Shown one piece after another: positions 1 to 11,530 of a stretch of 64,000 nucleotides of DNA; within the stretch, counting starts at the first letter, position 1; each line of letters starts with the position of its first letter. The stretch comes from Phoronis australis (lineage: Eukaryota; Phoronida; Phoronidae), in NCBI GenBank assembly GCA_002633005.1, contig NMRA01000281.1, positions 96,108-160,107 of the forward strand. The letters are read 5' to 3'. The notes below the pieces were generated by a model. That model had not been told where the DNA came from. It searched no databases and was given only the letters and a program-made list of their open reading frames with translations. A program made the position numbers and the translations under genes.

Positions 1-112
1 TACCCATAAATGAGTTCACAAACGTTTACAAGCGAACAATGAAGTCCATCAAATTATTTTTTTTTTGACCAACGGTTAATAGACGTGAATTGGTGTGATG
101 TACTTAATTGCC

Positions 113-265
113 GTTTATTAACCATTGATAAACAGTTATTTAATAGGAATTGAATAAACGAGCACTTAGTCAATTCTGCTTAATTAAGTATTGATCAACA
201 GTTATTAAATAGGAATTGAATAAACGAAGATTTAGTCAATTCCTGTTTATTAACAACTGATGGAT
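113..265. repeat. 66-bp tandem repeat, about 2.3 copies
   Basis: Units share attgataaacagttattt, aataggaattgaataaacga and ttagtcaattc. The second copy starts about 66 bp after the first, and a partial third (tttattaacaactgatgg) follows. Confidence 0.85.
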
Positions 266-1532
266 ATTTAATGAAGGGAAATTGACTAAATTGCATCAAT
301 TTTTACTGAAAACTACTAAAACACGGAAGCCAGAGGCGACACAGTTGACATCGTATTTTCGCACGTTTAGATTCCGAAAGAAACGTTGCAATCGTGCTCA
401 ATAGCTAGTGAAAACGGAATAATCGGGACCCACTAACTAGGCTCGTTACAACAGTAAACTTGTTTTAGGAAGTTAAACCACGGCATGAAAATGCAATTTT
501 AACATTACTAAGGTTCGTTAAAATGCCATGTGCTACAGCACTACCTGCCACTGTTACGTCGTCAAACTGTGGAGAGGTGACGTCAGGACATGAAAAACAA
601 ATAAATTTACTGTCTTTAACAACCCTATAATTGCCGCAATGCTGTTATTTTCGGTTATCAGCCGAGCCTTTCATCCCTCAACATCAACGTTATGCCTCAA
701 CAAGTGCTGGGATTCGATTTCTACCTCGTGGCGGCAGGTGTGACGCACCTGTACTACAGGTAGCTATATGTATTATAACTTTACGAAACATACGCCCAAC
801 AATGAATTTCTTAAATGACACTTACCCGGTACTTTTCCAGAGCGGTTTGAAGGTTCTCTGACGGCCTAACTGCTGAATGGCGCTATGGAGGAGTCAGGCT
901 TGTCCTCAGTTAGCGCATAGACTATACAGTGTAGTATTTATGGTTAGCGCGACTGGGGTACTAGACTAATTCGACTGTTCTACCTGTATCTTGTTAATGC
1001 ATTATGGTGGCAAGCCATTTGAAGGCATAACGTTAAGTACATGCATATTTTAATTGTCCGCACCTGCGTTAAATTCATTAGCAAAACTGGCAAAACACAA
1101 GAGCGTGATTGTTAATCTTTGCAACTCAAGAGATAATTAACGTGATGGACGTCAGCTGTCAATTGATGCAAATTGTACAAAGTGGACATTGGCGGTGTGA
1201 GAACTTCTTTGCAGGTAGAGACAGGCGAGAAAATGCGCCCGATAGGCTACAGTTTATGCATCTGATACAGTATATGTATTCCAAGAGGGGGTCGTTTGGT
1301 TCCAATCCTAGGCATGGATTAGATGAACCTGCTTCTGATAGGCTGTTGCTATTTTTGAGGATTTTTTCATAACAAACTCTAGTTGTTTGATTTCTTGGTC
1401 TCTGGGCGCTTTCAGTTTCCTGTTCTCAGGACCAGACTTTTTTCGACATATTTTTCGATCATCGGGCCTAAAATTGCATTACGTGTTGCGAGATACGATA
1501 AAACATATCGAAATGTTTTATTTCCAACCTAG
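266..1532. other. Non-coding stretch, nothing recognised
   Basis: Only short frames occur (631-861, 1109-1372), without family likeness. No splice-bounded exon or repeat was identified. Confidence 0.5.
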
Positions 1533-2577
1533 ATGGCACTGTTTTGCTCTGTTGGATACCATTTGAGAATTTAAGTATAACCTCCAATATTTTTTAAAAT
1601 TTAACCTATGTTTTGTGTTCTGGCCTGAATATCTATTTGTGAAACTGTATGTGTTCCACCCGGCTCATCGCCACCCGTTTCATGCCAGCTGGTCGCCAAC
1701 AATTCGACCATATGATTATCTTCCCTCGTTCAGTAGGTGCTACGAGTTATCACATCTATAATCTCTCAAATATTTTTCATTGGATGGTTCCTGTCCAAAT
1801 TTTTTCTTGATTTGCACGAATTTTTCATAATTCTTGCTCGAATCCGGTGAGCAAGTTCTCACGTGATCTACGATATACATGTATATAAATCCTGATTGGG
1901 TAGCTCATATTCTGCTCAGCTTGTGATTTATCGACTTCGTTCCTCATGGTTCAAGGTCCAGTCTCGGATCCACGTTGTTTTAGTTGTCTTGCAACGGATT
2001 AGACGTTGCGAAACATGAGACAATTCTCTGTGTGTTTCCCACGCGTTAATGCGTCGCAAGACAACAATAAAAAAGCGCCACGTCATGTAAGGGGAACGCT
2101 TTACACAACCAATACAATGTACAGTTTGAAATAGTAAATTATGTGACTTGGCGCCCCCAAACTGATGGCACCCTTCTAACACATTTCCAGGGGGCCCGCC
2201 ACTCAAAGTGACACAAGTTCTTATCTTTAGGAGATACAGTGTACAGTTCCGGCAAAATGAGTGAGAAGATACTCGTCGTTGGATTACCAAAGAATGGTGA
2301 CCTAGGTACATGTACAGTGTATACGCAACTTCAAGAACTAGAGAGGTATAACACACGTCGCAGTTGAGCTAATTATTTAGCAGAATTATCCTGAACTGAA
2401 TCTCACACGCCAACGTCATGAACAAGGTGGTTTCATCAGAGAGGATGCTGACTCTATTTTCACATTGAGGCAGATTGTTAACCAGAATCAGGAGTAGGAC
2501 CCTGTACAGTACATGTATGTCAACTGACTTCTAATGATATTGAGTAAGCGCCTTTGGCAGTTTACACAGAGACGCTA
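1533..2577. repeat. Left copy of approx. 1.04-kb direct repeat bracketing an N
   Basis: It is nearly identical (a handful of substitutions and one small indel) to 2579-3622. The copies abut a single N at 2578. This pattern suggests contig ends that overlap but were not merged. The right part of each copy (2395-2497; 3437-3540) is a reverse-transcriptase remnant. Confidence 0.92.
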
Positions 2578-2578
2578 N

Positions 2579-3622
2579 ATGGCACTGTTTTGCTGTGTTG
2601 GATACCATTTGAGAATTTAAGTATAACCTCCAATATTTTTTAAAATTTAACCTATTGTTTTGTGTTCTGGCCTGAATATCTATTTGTGAAACTGTATGTG
2701 TTCCACCCGGCTCATCGCGACCCGTTTCATCGCAGCTGGTCGCCAACAATTCGACCATATGATTATCTTCCCTCGTTCAGTAGGTGCTACGAGTTATCAC
2801 ATCTATAATCTCTCAAATATTTTTCATTGGATGGTTCCTGTCCAATTTTTTTCTTGATTTGCACGAATTTTTCATAATTCTTGCTCGAATCCGGTGAGCA
2901 AGTTCTCACGTGATCTACGATATACATGTATATAAATCCTGATTGGGTAGCTCATATTCTGCTCAGCTTGTGATTTATCGACTTCGTTCCTCATAGTTCA
3001 AGGTCCAGTCTCGGATCCACGTTGTTTTAGTTGTCTTGCAACGGATTAGACGTTGCGAAACATGAGACAATTCTCTGTGTGTTTCCCACGCGTTAATGCG
3101 TCGCAAGACAACCATAAAAAAGCGCCACGTCATGTAAGGGGAACGCTTTACACAACCAATACAATGTACAGTTTGAAATAGTATTATGTGACTTGGCGCC
3201 CCCAAACTGATGGCACCCTTCTAACACATTTCCAGGGGGCCCGCCACTCAAAGTGACACAAGTTCTTATCTTTAGGAGATACAGTGTACAGTTCCGGCAA
3301 AATGAGTGAGAAGATACTCGTCGTTGGATTACCAAAGAATGGTGACCTAGGTACATGTACAGTGTATACGCAACTTCAAGAACTAGAGAGGTATAACACA
3401 CGTCGCAGTTGAGCTAATTATTTAGCAGAATTATCCTGAACTGAATCTCACACGCCAACGTCATGAACAAGGTGGTTTCATCAGAGAGGATGCTGACTCT
3501 ATTTTCACATTGAGGCAGATTGTTAACCAGAATCAGGAGTAGGACCCTGTACAGTACATGTATGTCAACTGACTTCTAATGATATTGAGTAAGCGCCTTT
3601 GGCAGTTTACACAGAGACGCTA
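2579..3622. repeat. Right copy of approx. 1.04-kb direct repeat bracketing an N
   Basis: It starts atggcactg immediately after the N and ends gagacgcta, where the left copy stops. Beyond 3622 only this copy continues into the rest of the decayed LINE, as expected if the left copy is simply a truncated contig end. Confidence 0.92.
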
Positions 3623-4580
3623 TGTGGAAAATACTCTGACACTATCTTACCAAAATGGTTAACGTCGATCATCCAACTACCCTAGCGGGACTTCCAGTCT
3701 AAAATTGTTTGCAGAAATAAAATTCTGTCGGACAGTTTCCCACTCAACACGGATGTGAAACAAAGACGCCTGCTCTCATGTTTTGTTTGTTGTGGTAATA
3801 GACTGTTTGATGAAAAATGTAAGAAAACAACCCATCAAATGAACACTAGACTGGTGGTTAAATGGCTTCGATTGCGCTGCCGAAATTTGTTTCTTGCCAG
3901 GCACCTCAGATGGTATCCGGAGCAAGACCAATGATCTCACCAATTTCTCCGCAAAGCTCAGACTTACATGTTGTAGTGTAGGCCTAAATGCAATAGGACG
4001 ATACAGGTGTACACTGGAAACAATGTGTTATAGTGAGTTAGTACATGTATATTCCTGGAGCAAAGTTGATTCAACTGGATACTGTGAGATTGACGTCAAA
4101 ATCCACATTGCCAAAGCAAAAAAGGCTTTCGGCATGCTAATGACACGGGAATTAAGAAACATCAGTGCAAGACGAAGATCACAATCTACAAAAGCAATTT
4201 CCTAAGTGTGCCGTTGTACATTATGGACCTGCATGAATTGTGGAAAGAGGCAGCGAGAATGTGCCAAAGACTGTTGCGTTAGGAGTAGGCCTATTTAGGT
4301 CAGATAACATACCCAACGAAGATTTACTCGTCAGAACTGGGCTATCGCCCGTGCGTAGTATAAAGAGAAGACGAACAGTGAACTGAAGTGTGCAGCAGAA
4401 GGGTACGTGTGTAAGCAGAGGGGGGTCAAGGAAGACGCGGAGAAGATCTATTGAGCTGCGTGAAGTCATGCGTCATCGGCTGCCTCACCTGGAGTTCTGC
4501 ATACCACCAAGAACAGGACCAATGATAGTGGCGTTCTCTTGTGGGGACTCGGTGCCACCTAGACACCACAAAAGAACTAA
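3420..4580 (+). mobile_element. Decayed LINE reverse transcriptase (RTE/CR1-like), plus strand
   Basis: Frameshifted translation shows blocks in LINE order: FTLRQIVNQNQE (about 3500), an AFDS-type block where the DNA around 3595-3635 reads LHR(D/R)AMWKIL, then GxKQ-like text near 3750, SKVDSTGYCEIDVKIHIAKAKKAFGML (4055-4135) and RGGSRKTRRRSIELREV (4420-4470), equivalent to the SRKRGRPxxTWRR end of such elements. Many stops and frameshifts show it is dead. The left duplicate at 1533-2577 repeats its 5' part. Clade assignment is uncertain. Confidence 0.7.
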
Positions 4581-5556
4581 GTAATTACATGTAATTATGT
4601 GTAAAGCACAGTATATTTCATTTACAGTTGCATTGTTTTTTATTGATCTTAATTAAAAATACTAAATTTTAAGAAGTCAAATCACTGGGGCACGTGGCTC
4701 ATTCTCCCCTAAAGTTTGCAATCCAAAAGGGTTCAGGGACGAAAAAGTTATCGAATTTCCTGAAATGCAATCCAATCTTGTCCCGACTTGTCTGCTTCAA
4801 GAGAAAGACAAGCATCTTTCAACACGTGGCAACCACTTCAATACCATTTTCAAATTTCGTTAAGAAAATACTGTCGTTTCCAAAATCAGTCATAGATACG
4901 CTGTCATTACTAGACTTTTCATATAAGACATTCTGCTCTTTTTCATAAACATTGTTACAGTTATGTTATTAAATCATCATACCATTGCGAAAACAAATCC
5001 CTTGTTCGTATATGTTACAGTATAAGAAAAGGTCGTGACATGTGTGAAGTATGAAAAAAGGTGCTACTTAGATACGTTATAACACTAAGGAAACTAGAAG
5101 GCAATGTGGTAATTGAAGTGTTATTGGGATTGGAGTAAGTTGATATGATTGTCTTACTTTCTTTTTTATAATTGTGACAAGCCTAGTCAATATCGCAGTT
5201 GGATTTCACATATGCAATCTCGCCGATACGTTGTAAATGGGTTTTCGAAAATATGTTTTGTCGTTAACACAGCTGGAGGTCTCTCCATACAATGAATCAA
5301 TGAACACAAATGTGTAATAATCAGTGATAGCTCCTCAGCAAATTTGCGTTTCTAGGAAATCCTGCTGTAAATAACAGTTTCACATGTCGGAAGCCCGTAA
5401 CGTCCTCTAAATGACGTTCCCGTAAATGAATTAAGCGAAGAAAGCAACGTGTTTTAACTATTTTAAACACGTTTTTCTCGTTCAAACGAAATTGCAAAAT
5501 CTCACAGTGTATTAAGACTTAGTAAGACTTGAAAGTATTGTGCAAAAAAATTGTTT
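4581..5556. other. Non-coding stretch between LINE remnant and TTAA element
   Basis: AT-rich, with only short frames (4694-4948). No family or repeat was recognised. Confidence 0.5.
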
Positions 5557-5560
5557 TTAA

Positions 5561-7551
5561 GGTAGGTGTATACACTGGTCAAATCTCCAGGTTCCTATTT
5601 AAAATAAGTATAAAGGGGGTGTTAACTAGTTAGAAATGACTCTGAAAGTGACAAAACTCGAAAAAAAGTTTGTATTGTAGTTCGTTTTTATAAAAAATCG
5701 TATTTTTTAATTTTTCAAAAAATCCAATTTTATTTCGATTTTTTTTCAAAATGCACAGGGATTATCATCAACTGTTTCCTTACGCAATATTCTACTTATC
5801 CATACCAAATATATGTACAAAATCATTATGATCTTGATTTTGTGGCTTTCTGTGCGTTTGAGTTGGGGCAAGCACGCCACTTTATGTCATTTGGTCAATT
5901 TCTGTCTAATAACTAAAAATCTGGTCCATGTATCAAAAAACACTGGCACGCGATTTTGCTTCAGTCCTAGAGGATTTCAAATTTGCAAATTTCATAAAAA
6001 TTGACCCACGTGTTGCGGAAAAATAGGCCCGAGAATCTTGTGACTAACGTGAAATCACGAGCCTCGAAAAACGGCTTTGGAGTTAAGCGGGCTTCGATTG
6101 CTACTTGAGGTCAAAATTAGATTAGAATGTGCGATCATTCTGTTCGAATTTTTGTTGGTTTACTAGAAATAAAGCGGATATTTACTCCATGTTTAGAAAA
6201 TGTGACATACCTGTTTGTTTATAGCGTAATTTTAATCATTTTTGCGAACTTGTGGAGCACGACAGACAACCAAAACAAATATGGCTGTCACGTGGGCGGA
6301 GCCAGCGTTGATCTATTGTGTGCTGCACTGGTGTGCCGACCAAACATCAATTAAACCATGTGTTGATTGTTTATGCAACTCATCTGAACTCTCCACTCAG
6401 AGTGGTAAAAGACTCTAACTGTATTACGTAGACCTATTTGTTAGTATTCCAATATTATATATAGTTACCATCTCTTCATCAACCAATATATGTGTTATAT
6501 CATCAAATCGCCACGTTACTGTCTACATAACAATATTGGCGACGAGGATAAAGAACTACTTTCATCGTAATGGTTCAACACTTTCACGTGCCTGTAACGC
6601 CAACATTTTGACCGAATGGACTTTGGGATGCGAAAATAGCACTTTCAGCACAAATAGCGTCGCTTGGGTGAGATTCTCAAGTTACCAAAGTTGCTTATAT
6701 TGCTTTCCACTAAAATCGCATATATCATGAGTTGTAATTCGGGGTACGTTTGAATCTATGCACGAGAACAATTTTGTTATGTTGAACACTAGGTCATTTC
6801 TCTAATTAGTTGGGTTACGGCCGGCGGCAAGTTAAAAAATCCCCTGATGTGGCAGTCTAGTTTCTCAGTGGCGCGTTCCTATCACAGAGGCACGGTTTAT
6901 CTCCAAAAACTCTACTCTGACGGCATGTAGTTGTCTCGCGCGCGGCGTGTCTTCACAGCGCGTGCATGCACTCTCATCGAATCGTGCAACACTACCCACG
7001 TCGACGCTCAGCGTCCTCTCGCAAGCCACCTCACTTTTCCGACTTCTCTTGCACACGCATAATTTCTGCACTGACTCCTCAAGCTGAGTGCAGTGATGGC
7101 TTCGGTCGGTAGAATTTGGCGTACTCCACTTATTTTTTTTGCAGATGTACAAACAGGCTCAGGTTCTGAACAGGAGCTAGTTCACCATTTCACCACCAAC
7201 TTTCACATGGTCAAAAACAGAATTATTTTATTTTTGGCCTTGCTGCAACATCAATATCATCTGGCGGGTACAGCACTCTCGATTGCCTGGTTATGCAATG
7301 TTTGTTGACAGGGTTAGATTGGAGCTAGTGTCCTGGTATAAGCTCCGCCCCACTTGTCAGTCACTGAGCTGGTGAGCGCTCAAGCCATATGACTTACTGA
7401 AGCTTGGTCAAATATAATTAAAAAAAAACAGCTTTGGATTTTCAGAATGGTTTTATTTTTCTTCAGTATACTGTGCATGTAGAATTGAAGATTAGAATGA
7501 TATAAAAATGTAAAAACCAGTCAAAATTAATTTTTTGTGTATCCACCTACC
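5561..7551 (+). mobile_element. TTAA-flanked non-autonomous DNA transposon, copy 1
   Basis: It is 1991 bp with inverted ends GGTAGGTGTATACAC and GTGTATCCACCTACC, and TTAA at 5557-5560 and 7552-7555. Its interior matches copy 2 (30081-32035) in inverted orientation with many substitutions and small indels, so both are old copies. Short frames in it (5813-6004, 6127-6354, 6865-7308) are not conserved as proteins between copies apart from a hydrophobic stretch near 5813, and no DDE or DDD transposase is visible. It is probably mobilised in trans. Confidence 0.88.
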
Positions 7552-7555
7552 TTAA

Positions 7556-8520
7556 CACGCTTTACTTCGTATTTGGCTATAATATGTGAAGCATCGGTTA
7601 TATCCGAAATTAAGTGCTTTAAAAGACACGTAGCAACAGTATATGTTAGGGACGCGTAATTTACAAGTACAAAAGGTTGACGTTGATGTGTATTCAATTC
7701 ACTATTTCCGACGGCTAATGAAAAGTGCAGGAAATGGACTTGACTACACCCCCAGAAACAACAAGATTTGCGCAGACATACAATGATTACGACAGTATCG
7801 CAGATTCTACCAAGATAAACGGAATCGCTTTCCATAAGGTATTTCCGGTAAATAGGCGCTTGCGCCTACATGTATACATTTAAGTGAAACTCAGCACATG
7901 CCCCATCGCATTATTGAAAATATAGGCTAGCGGAGGTAAATATGCCTCACGTACACCACTATTTACCCGGGGATTTTGAGTCCTCCTCTTCAGTCCAAAT
8001 TTCCACCCATGAGAAGAAAATCGAATATAAGCAAATGGTCCCATTTTTGAAGTCATGATTATAATTTCTAATGGTTTCTGGTCAAACCGAGTAGAGTCGA
8101 CGAGTTCCAAAAACAGTAAATAACTTGTGTACGTTTGTGATCATTCATTGTTTAGGATCATGCTGTACATGCAACTGCACGACTTATTTCGTAGGCTAAT
8201 GCATTTTCCAATTATAGCCCCCACGGTTTTCGAAAGGTAACGTCGTTTCACAGGGGCTCGCTATAAAATTCCCGATATCAGTTCCCCTCAGCGCTTGTTG
8301 CCAACAAGTTAGCAATCTTGTTTTATTCAACTGCTGCCAGAAATCGCCACGCGTAGTTGAATTGCGCGCGCATTTATATTTTTTAGTAAAAATACCAGAA
8401 ACACGTTTATAGAATCGACTTGAAGAGTAACTTTAGTTTTTCCACAGTTAAGGAGGAGGAAAATGTAAAATTCATCTCAAGTCGAATATCAAAGCCGGTT
8501 TTAGCCCATAACAGATACTA
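7556..8520. other. Non-coding stretch after TTAA element
   Basis: Frames at 7527-7835 and 7880-8110 (minus) show no recognisable domain, and no splice-bounded exon stands out. Confidence 0.45.
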
Positions 8521-8529
8521 ACAAGAGCA

Positions 8530-8756
8530 ACGCCGAGCGTTGAAATGCGCCCACGAATGCACCGCAAACGATGTGCTTCTAGGGGTGTTTATTTGCATCA
8601 TAAAAATATAAAAATGGCCACTAGATGGTACAAAATACATCGATTCTATCAAAAAACGGTGAAATGTCACCGGTTCTTTACCAGAAGGCTATTTACCACT
8701 TTTCCTAAAAATTCGTCGAGGAACTTAAAGGACGGAGAATGCCACCCGATTTAATT
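8530..8756. repeat. Diverged copy of the 'ggcgcaaaatac' interspersed repeat
   Basis: It shares atggccactagatgg, caaaatacat, a gaaatgtcaccggttctttaccagaa stretch, ctatttaccac and aaaattcgtcgaggaactt with the unit at 11600-11715. It is an isolated partial copy outside the tandem array. Confidence 0.7.
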
Positions 8757-8902
8757 AGTCTTTTTTACCGTCTTAACCGCTCTATTCCACATCACCTCGT
8801 ATACGATCGATCTTACCTCACCGAGAGGTGTCGCGTTAACCTGTGAGGAAGGCGAGGAACGACGTACCGACGTCACTGGTTCTTCTGGTAGAGTGAGTGC
8901 CG

Positions 8903-9643
8903 CTATATTGCGGTGTATCGTTCCCGCTTGTGCAAACTATGAAGCTGGGAGGAAAGCGGGTATATCGTTTTTTTCGATTTCCTCGAGAGCCCATATTGCT
9001 TAGTAAGTGGCTCGCGGTAGTGAAGAATGAAAATTATGTCGTTAATATACCAAGTATGAGGCCGTGAAACTTCTCCATGTCTGTCAGTGGCTTGCATTTC
9101 GTCGAATCGTTGTTCAGGGAAAATTGTAGTTGGCAATGAAAACATTAACAATTACAATTAATTCAAGGAGTGGGAACATAACGTTTTATATAGCCTACTT
9201 GATGGCTGACTCGTTCGTGAGCCTTCTGTTTGGTCCTCTGGCAGTAGTATGTTTTCGCTAGTTCTTATAGTTCTCAGCCCTAAAAAACGTCGTAAGCACA
9301 CCTCTGTTAGATGCGGTGCAAAATCAGGATGGTCCGTGAAACACATTTGTGCTTCTCTAAGAAGGCGTTTCACTTGCGGAATTTTGTCGTTTCCGTTATC
9401 GTGCAATTAGCGCGCTGACCATGACAAGTCATTCATACGGTTTTCGAAACTATTCATATGTTTTGTTGTCTGTGCACGTTCACGGAGCCTCTCTATTATT
9501 TCTTGATCAGTGTATTCCGGTTCGAACTGATAGCCTGTGAAACCTAACGATCGACATGTGAAGTCTTCGTCGGATGAGCACTCGTCTATTTCGGGATTAC
9601 GAGTTGCCACGTTGACGTTTATTATTGTGCATTCCTTTTTCAA
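8903..9643 (-). pseudogene. Broken reading frame resembling the P2X7 C-terminal-like domain of invertebrates
   Basis: One frame runs from 9643 to 8903 with in-frame stops near 9407 and 9155. The first part has an acidic run (DECSSDED) followed by GYQFEPEYTDQEIIERLRER. The second has KIPQVKRLLREAQMCFTDHPDF and HLTEVCLRRF. The order YxFEP, then IPQV, then C-x-T-x-HPxF...CL resembles the intracellular cysteine-rich domain of P2X7, which occurs as a multicopy, often transposon-linked domain in marine invertebrates. The usual cysteines before IPxV are missing at the first stop. It is a tentative family call. Confidence 0.4.
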
Positions 9644-10660
9644 AATGAATTATTCTCACCCTAACCAATGCTTATATAAAATTGAAACAATGTCTGTCTC
9701 ATTAGATACAATTTGCAATGCCTTGGAGTGTTCGTGAGTGCAAATGTTTTAAGAAGCCAGCAATGATTAAATCACTGCGTTACCGGCTTTAGAACGGATG
9801 CAAAAACTAATTGATCGTGCACCGAGGCTGTGCGAGCGCATGCCAATTCAGCTTTTGCAACAGGAAGCTGTTGTGAAGCAATAACTCGATGTTATATCCT
9901 ATGGTCAGATGTTAGGTGAATCTTTATTTCGATATTAATATTACATTATTCAAATCATTGTTACTGTACATGTACATGTACAACTTTGCCCTGACGATTC
10001 TGTCGAAGGGTAATGTGACTTCGCGGCCCCGGACGAGCTAGTAAGTAGATTTGCAGTTTCGGGCCTATTTCACCAAAATAATCATGTGAGGGGAAGTTCA
10101 GTTTTTAATTTTTTCTGTTCCTGATGCCTTCAGTCCAGCCGCGGATGTACCTGATCGGGTTCCCAGCCACTGATCGGGATAGCAATCGTTTTGTGTGTTT
10201 AATCACAAGTCTATTATTACAACACACATCTACATGTATGTTCTCCTGTCTGTATTTCACGGACGAATGGTATGAATTTATTGCCGAACAGAACCCAAAC
10301 TCCCAAACTCGACCTTGGTATATTGGCCGCTTAAACTTTGTATGCTTCGATACTTTCAAATACCGGTACTTAAAAATCCTTAACAGCGAAATAAAATAAC
10401 ACGTTTATTCAGTAACTCGATGTATTTGTAAGAGTTTTACATCGAATTTTGATGAATTATTGGTGTACGATGAATTCAAGCGATAAGCTGACACCAGTAA
10501 GCGTGTTTTGAACTGCTGCCGGAACAGACTGCATTCGAACCTCTGACGTTTTGGCCAATTTCAACATCTCCGTCTGCCGTCAGGTAAAAGAGATGTACTT
10601 GCTGTTATCCAGTGGAACTACTCGATCTAAATTGATACAACCTAGGTTGTTTTGGGTGTC
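9644..10660. other. Non-coding stretch, nothing recognised
   Basis: It contains alternating tacatgta words near 9966-9982 and two antiparallel frames at 10105-10399 without family likeness. Confidence 0.45.
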
Positions 10661-10773
10661 ATTTTCCTCTAAGAAAAACAGAGGAAAACGGTAAAAACGG
10701 AATTGCCAGTAAGGGGCACAGCGTTCGCCGGATCCGTCTGAAAGTTGTCGTCTTCCGTTGTCAACTTCATATA

Positions 10774-11295
10774 CAGGGCTCGACATAACGAGCTGCAGGT
10801 CCCATTTGCGACCTGAAATTTGGAAATGCGAGCTGAGATTTTTGTCATCTCGTATCAAGTCGCAAAATGCGACCTGGAATTTTCAACGAATGCGAGCTGA
10901 GTTTTTACACTTCTCAACAGATACAAGGCAAATACAAAGCAGCTCTTGTTAATCCGACCGTTATTTGGTTGTTGCCAAATCCAAGTTCAAAAGAACACTA
11001 ACCGAGAACAGCCCTCCCGATGACTTGTAAGCAAGTCGCGTGAACATGGGATATGCAGAATCGATCTTTGACGCGTTTCATTGGCTAANAAATTTGTGAG
11101 TATTTAACGCTGCAGGTAAGAGCATAATCTAAACATTTTCTCGATGATCTAAAAAATCCATTTTGGCGCGTAAAAATGGCGGGAAAAGTTTGCGATCTGG
11201 CATTTACGAATGCGAGCTGGATTTTGAAAATGCGACCTGGGATTTTGGCTAGGTCGCAAAATGCGACCTGGCGATTTTAATAGCGTCGAGCCCTG
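10774..11295. mobile_element. MITE with CAGGGCTCGAC ends, hAT-like, inserted in the tandem array
   Basis: The ends CAGGGCTCGAC and GTCGAGCCCTG are perfect inverted repeats, flanked by ATATA on both sides (10769-10773, 11296-11300). The arms consist of alternating tgcgacctgg and tgcgagctga words. Comparison with the sister unit at 11760-11840 confirms that the flanks join when the element is removed. The CAGGG ends recall hAT elements, but a 5-bp duplication is shorter than the usual 8. An N lies inside at 11089. Confidence 0.82.
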
Positions 11296-11397
11296 ATATA
11301 CATACGCAGGCTGATTTAATAAAGATCCTGCAGGGGGCTTTAGAATATACAGTTATGGGCGCGAAAAATAAAACTGCCAGGAGGCGACACCAGTGAA

Positions 11398-11530
11398 TTG
11401 AAGTCGGAAAACCATCGTCAAGCGTCCTCTTCACACTAAGAACATATATAAGCCACACAGTGATTTGAAGTCGGAAAACCATCGTCAATCGTCCTTTTCA
11501 CACTAAGACCATATACATGTATAAGCCAAT
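11398..11530. repeat. 67-bp tandem duplication
   Basis: ttgaagtcggaaaaccatcg and the following cctyttcacactaaga are repeated with a 67-bp period, inside the larger array. Confidence 0.85.

Noticed and set aside
2260-2350. Short plus-strand frame MSEKILVVGLPKNG with a donor-like GTATAA as a gene start
   Set aside because: It does not join in phase with the open segment that follows, which itself reads as reverse transcriptase. Probably part of the LINE.
1928-2356. 142-codon minus-strand frame and its twin at 2975-3401
   Set aside because: It repeats only because of the N-bracketed duplication and is antisense to LINE remnants. A small indel between copies breaks its frame.
5813-6004. Hydrophobic 63-codon frame shared with 31596-31781 as a conserved protein
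   Set aside because: Both are in copies of the TTAA element. Similarity is at DNA level along the whole element, not specific to this frame.
11089-11089. N at 11089 as another unmerged contig join
   Set aside because: No direct repeat flanks it; it may be only an ambiguous base.
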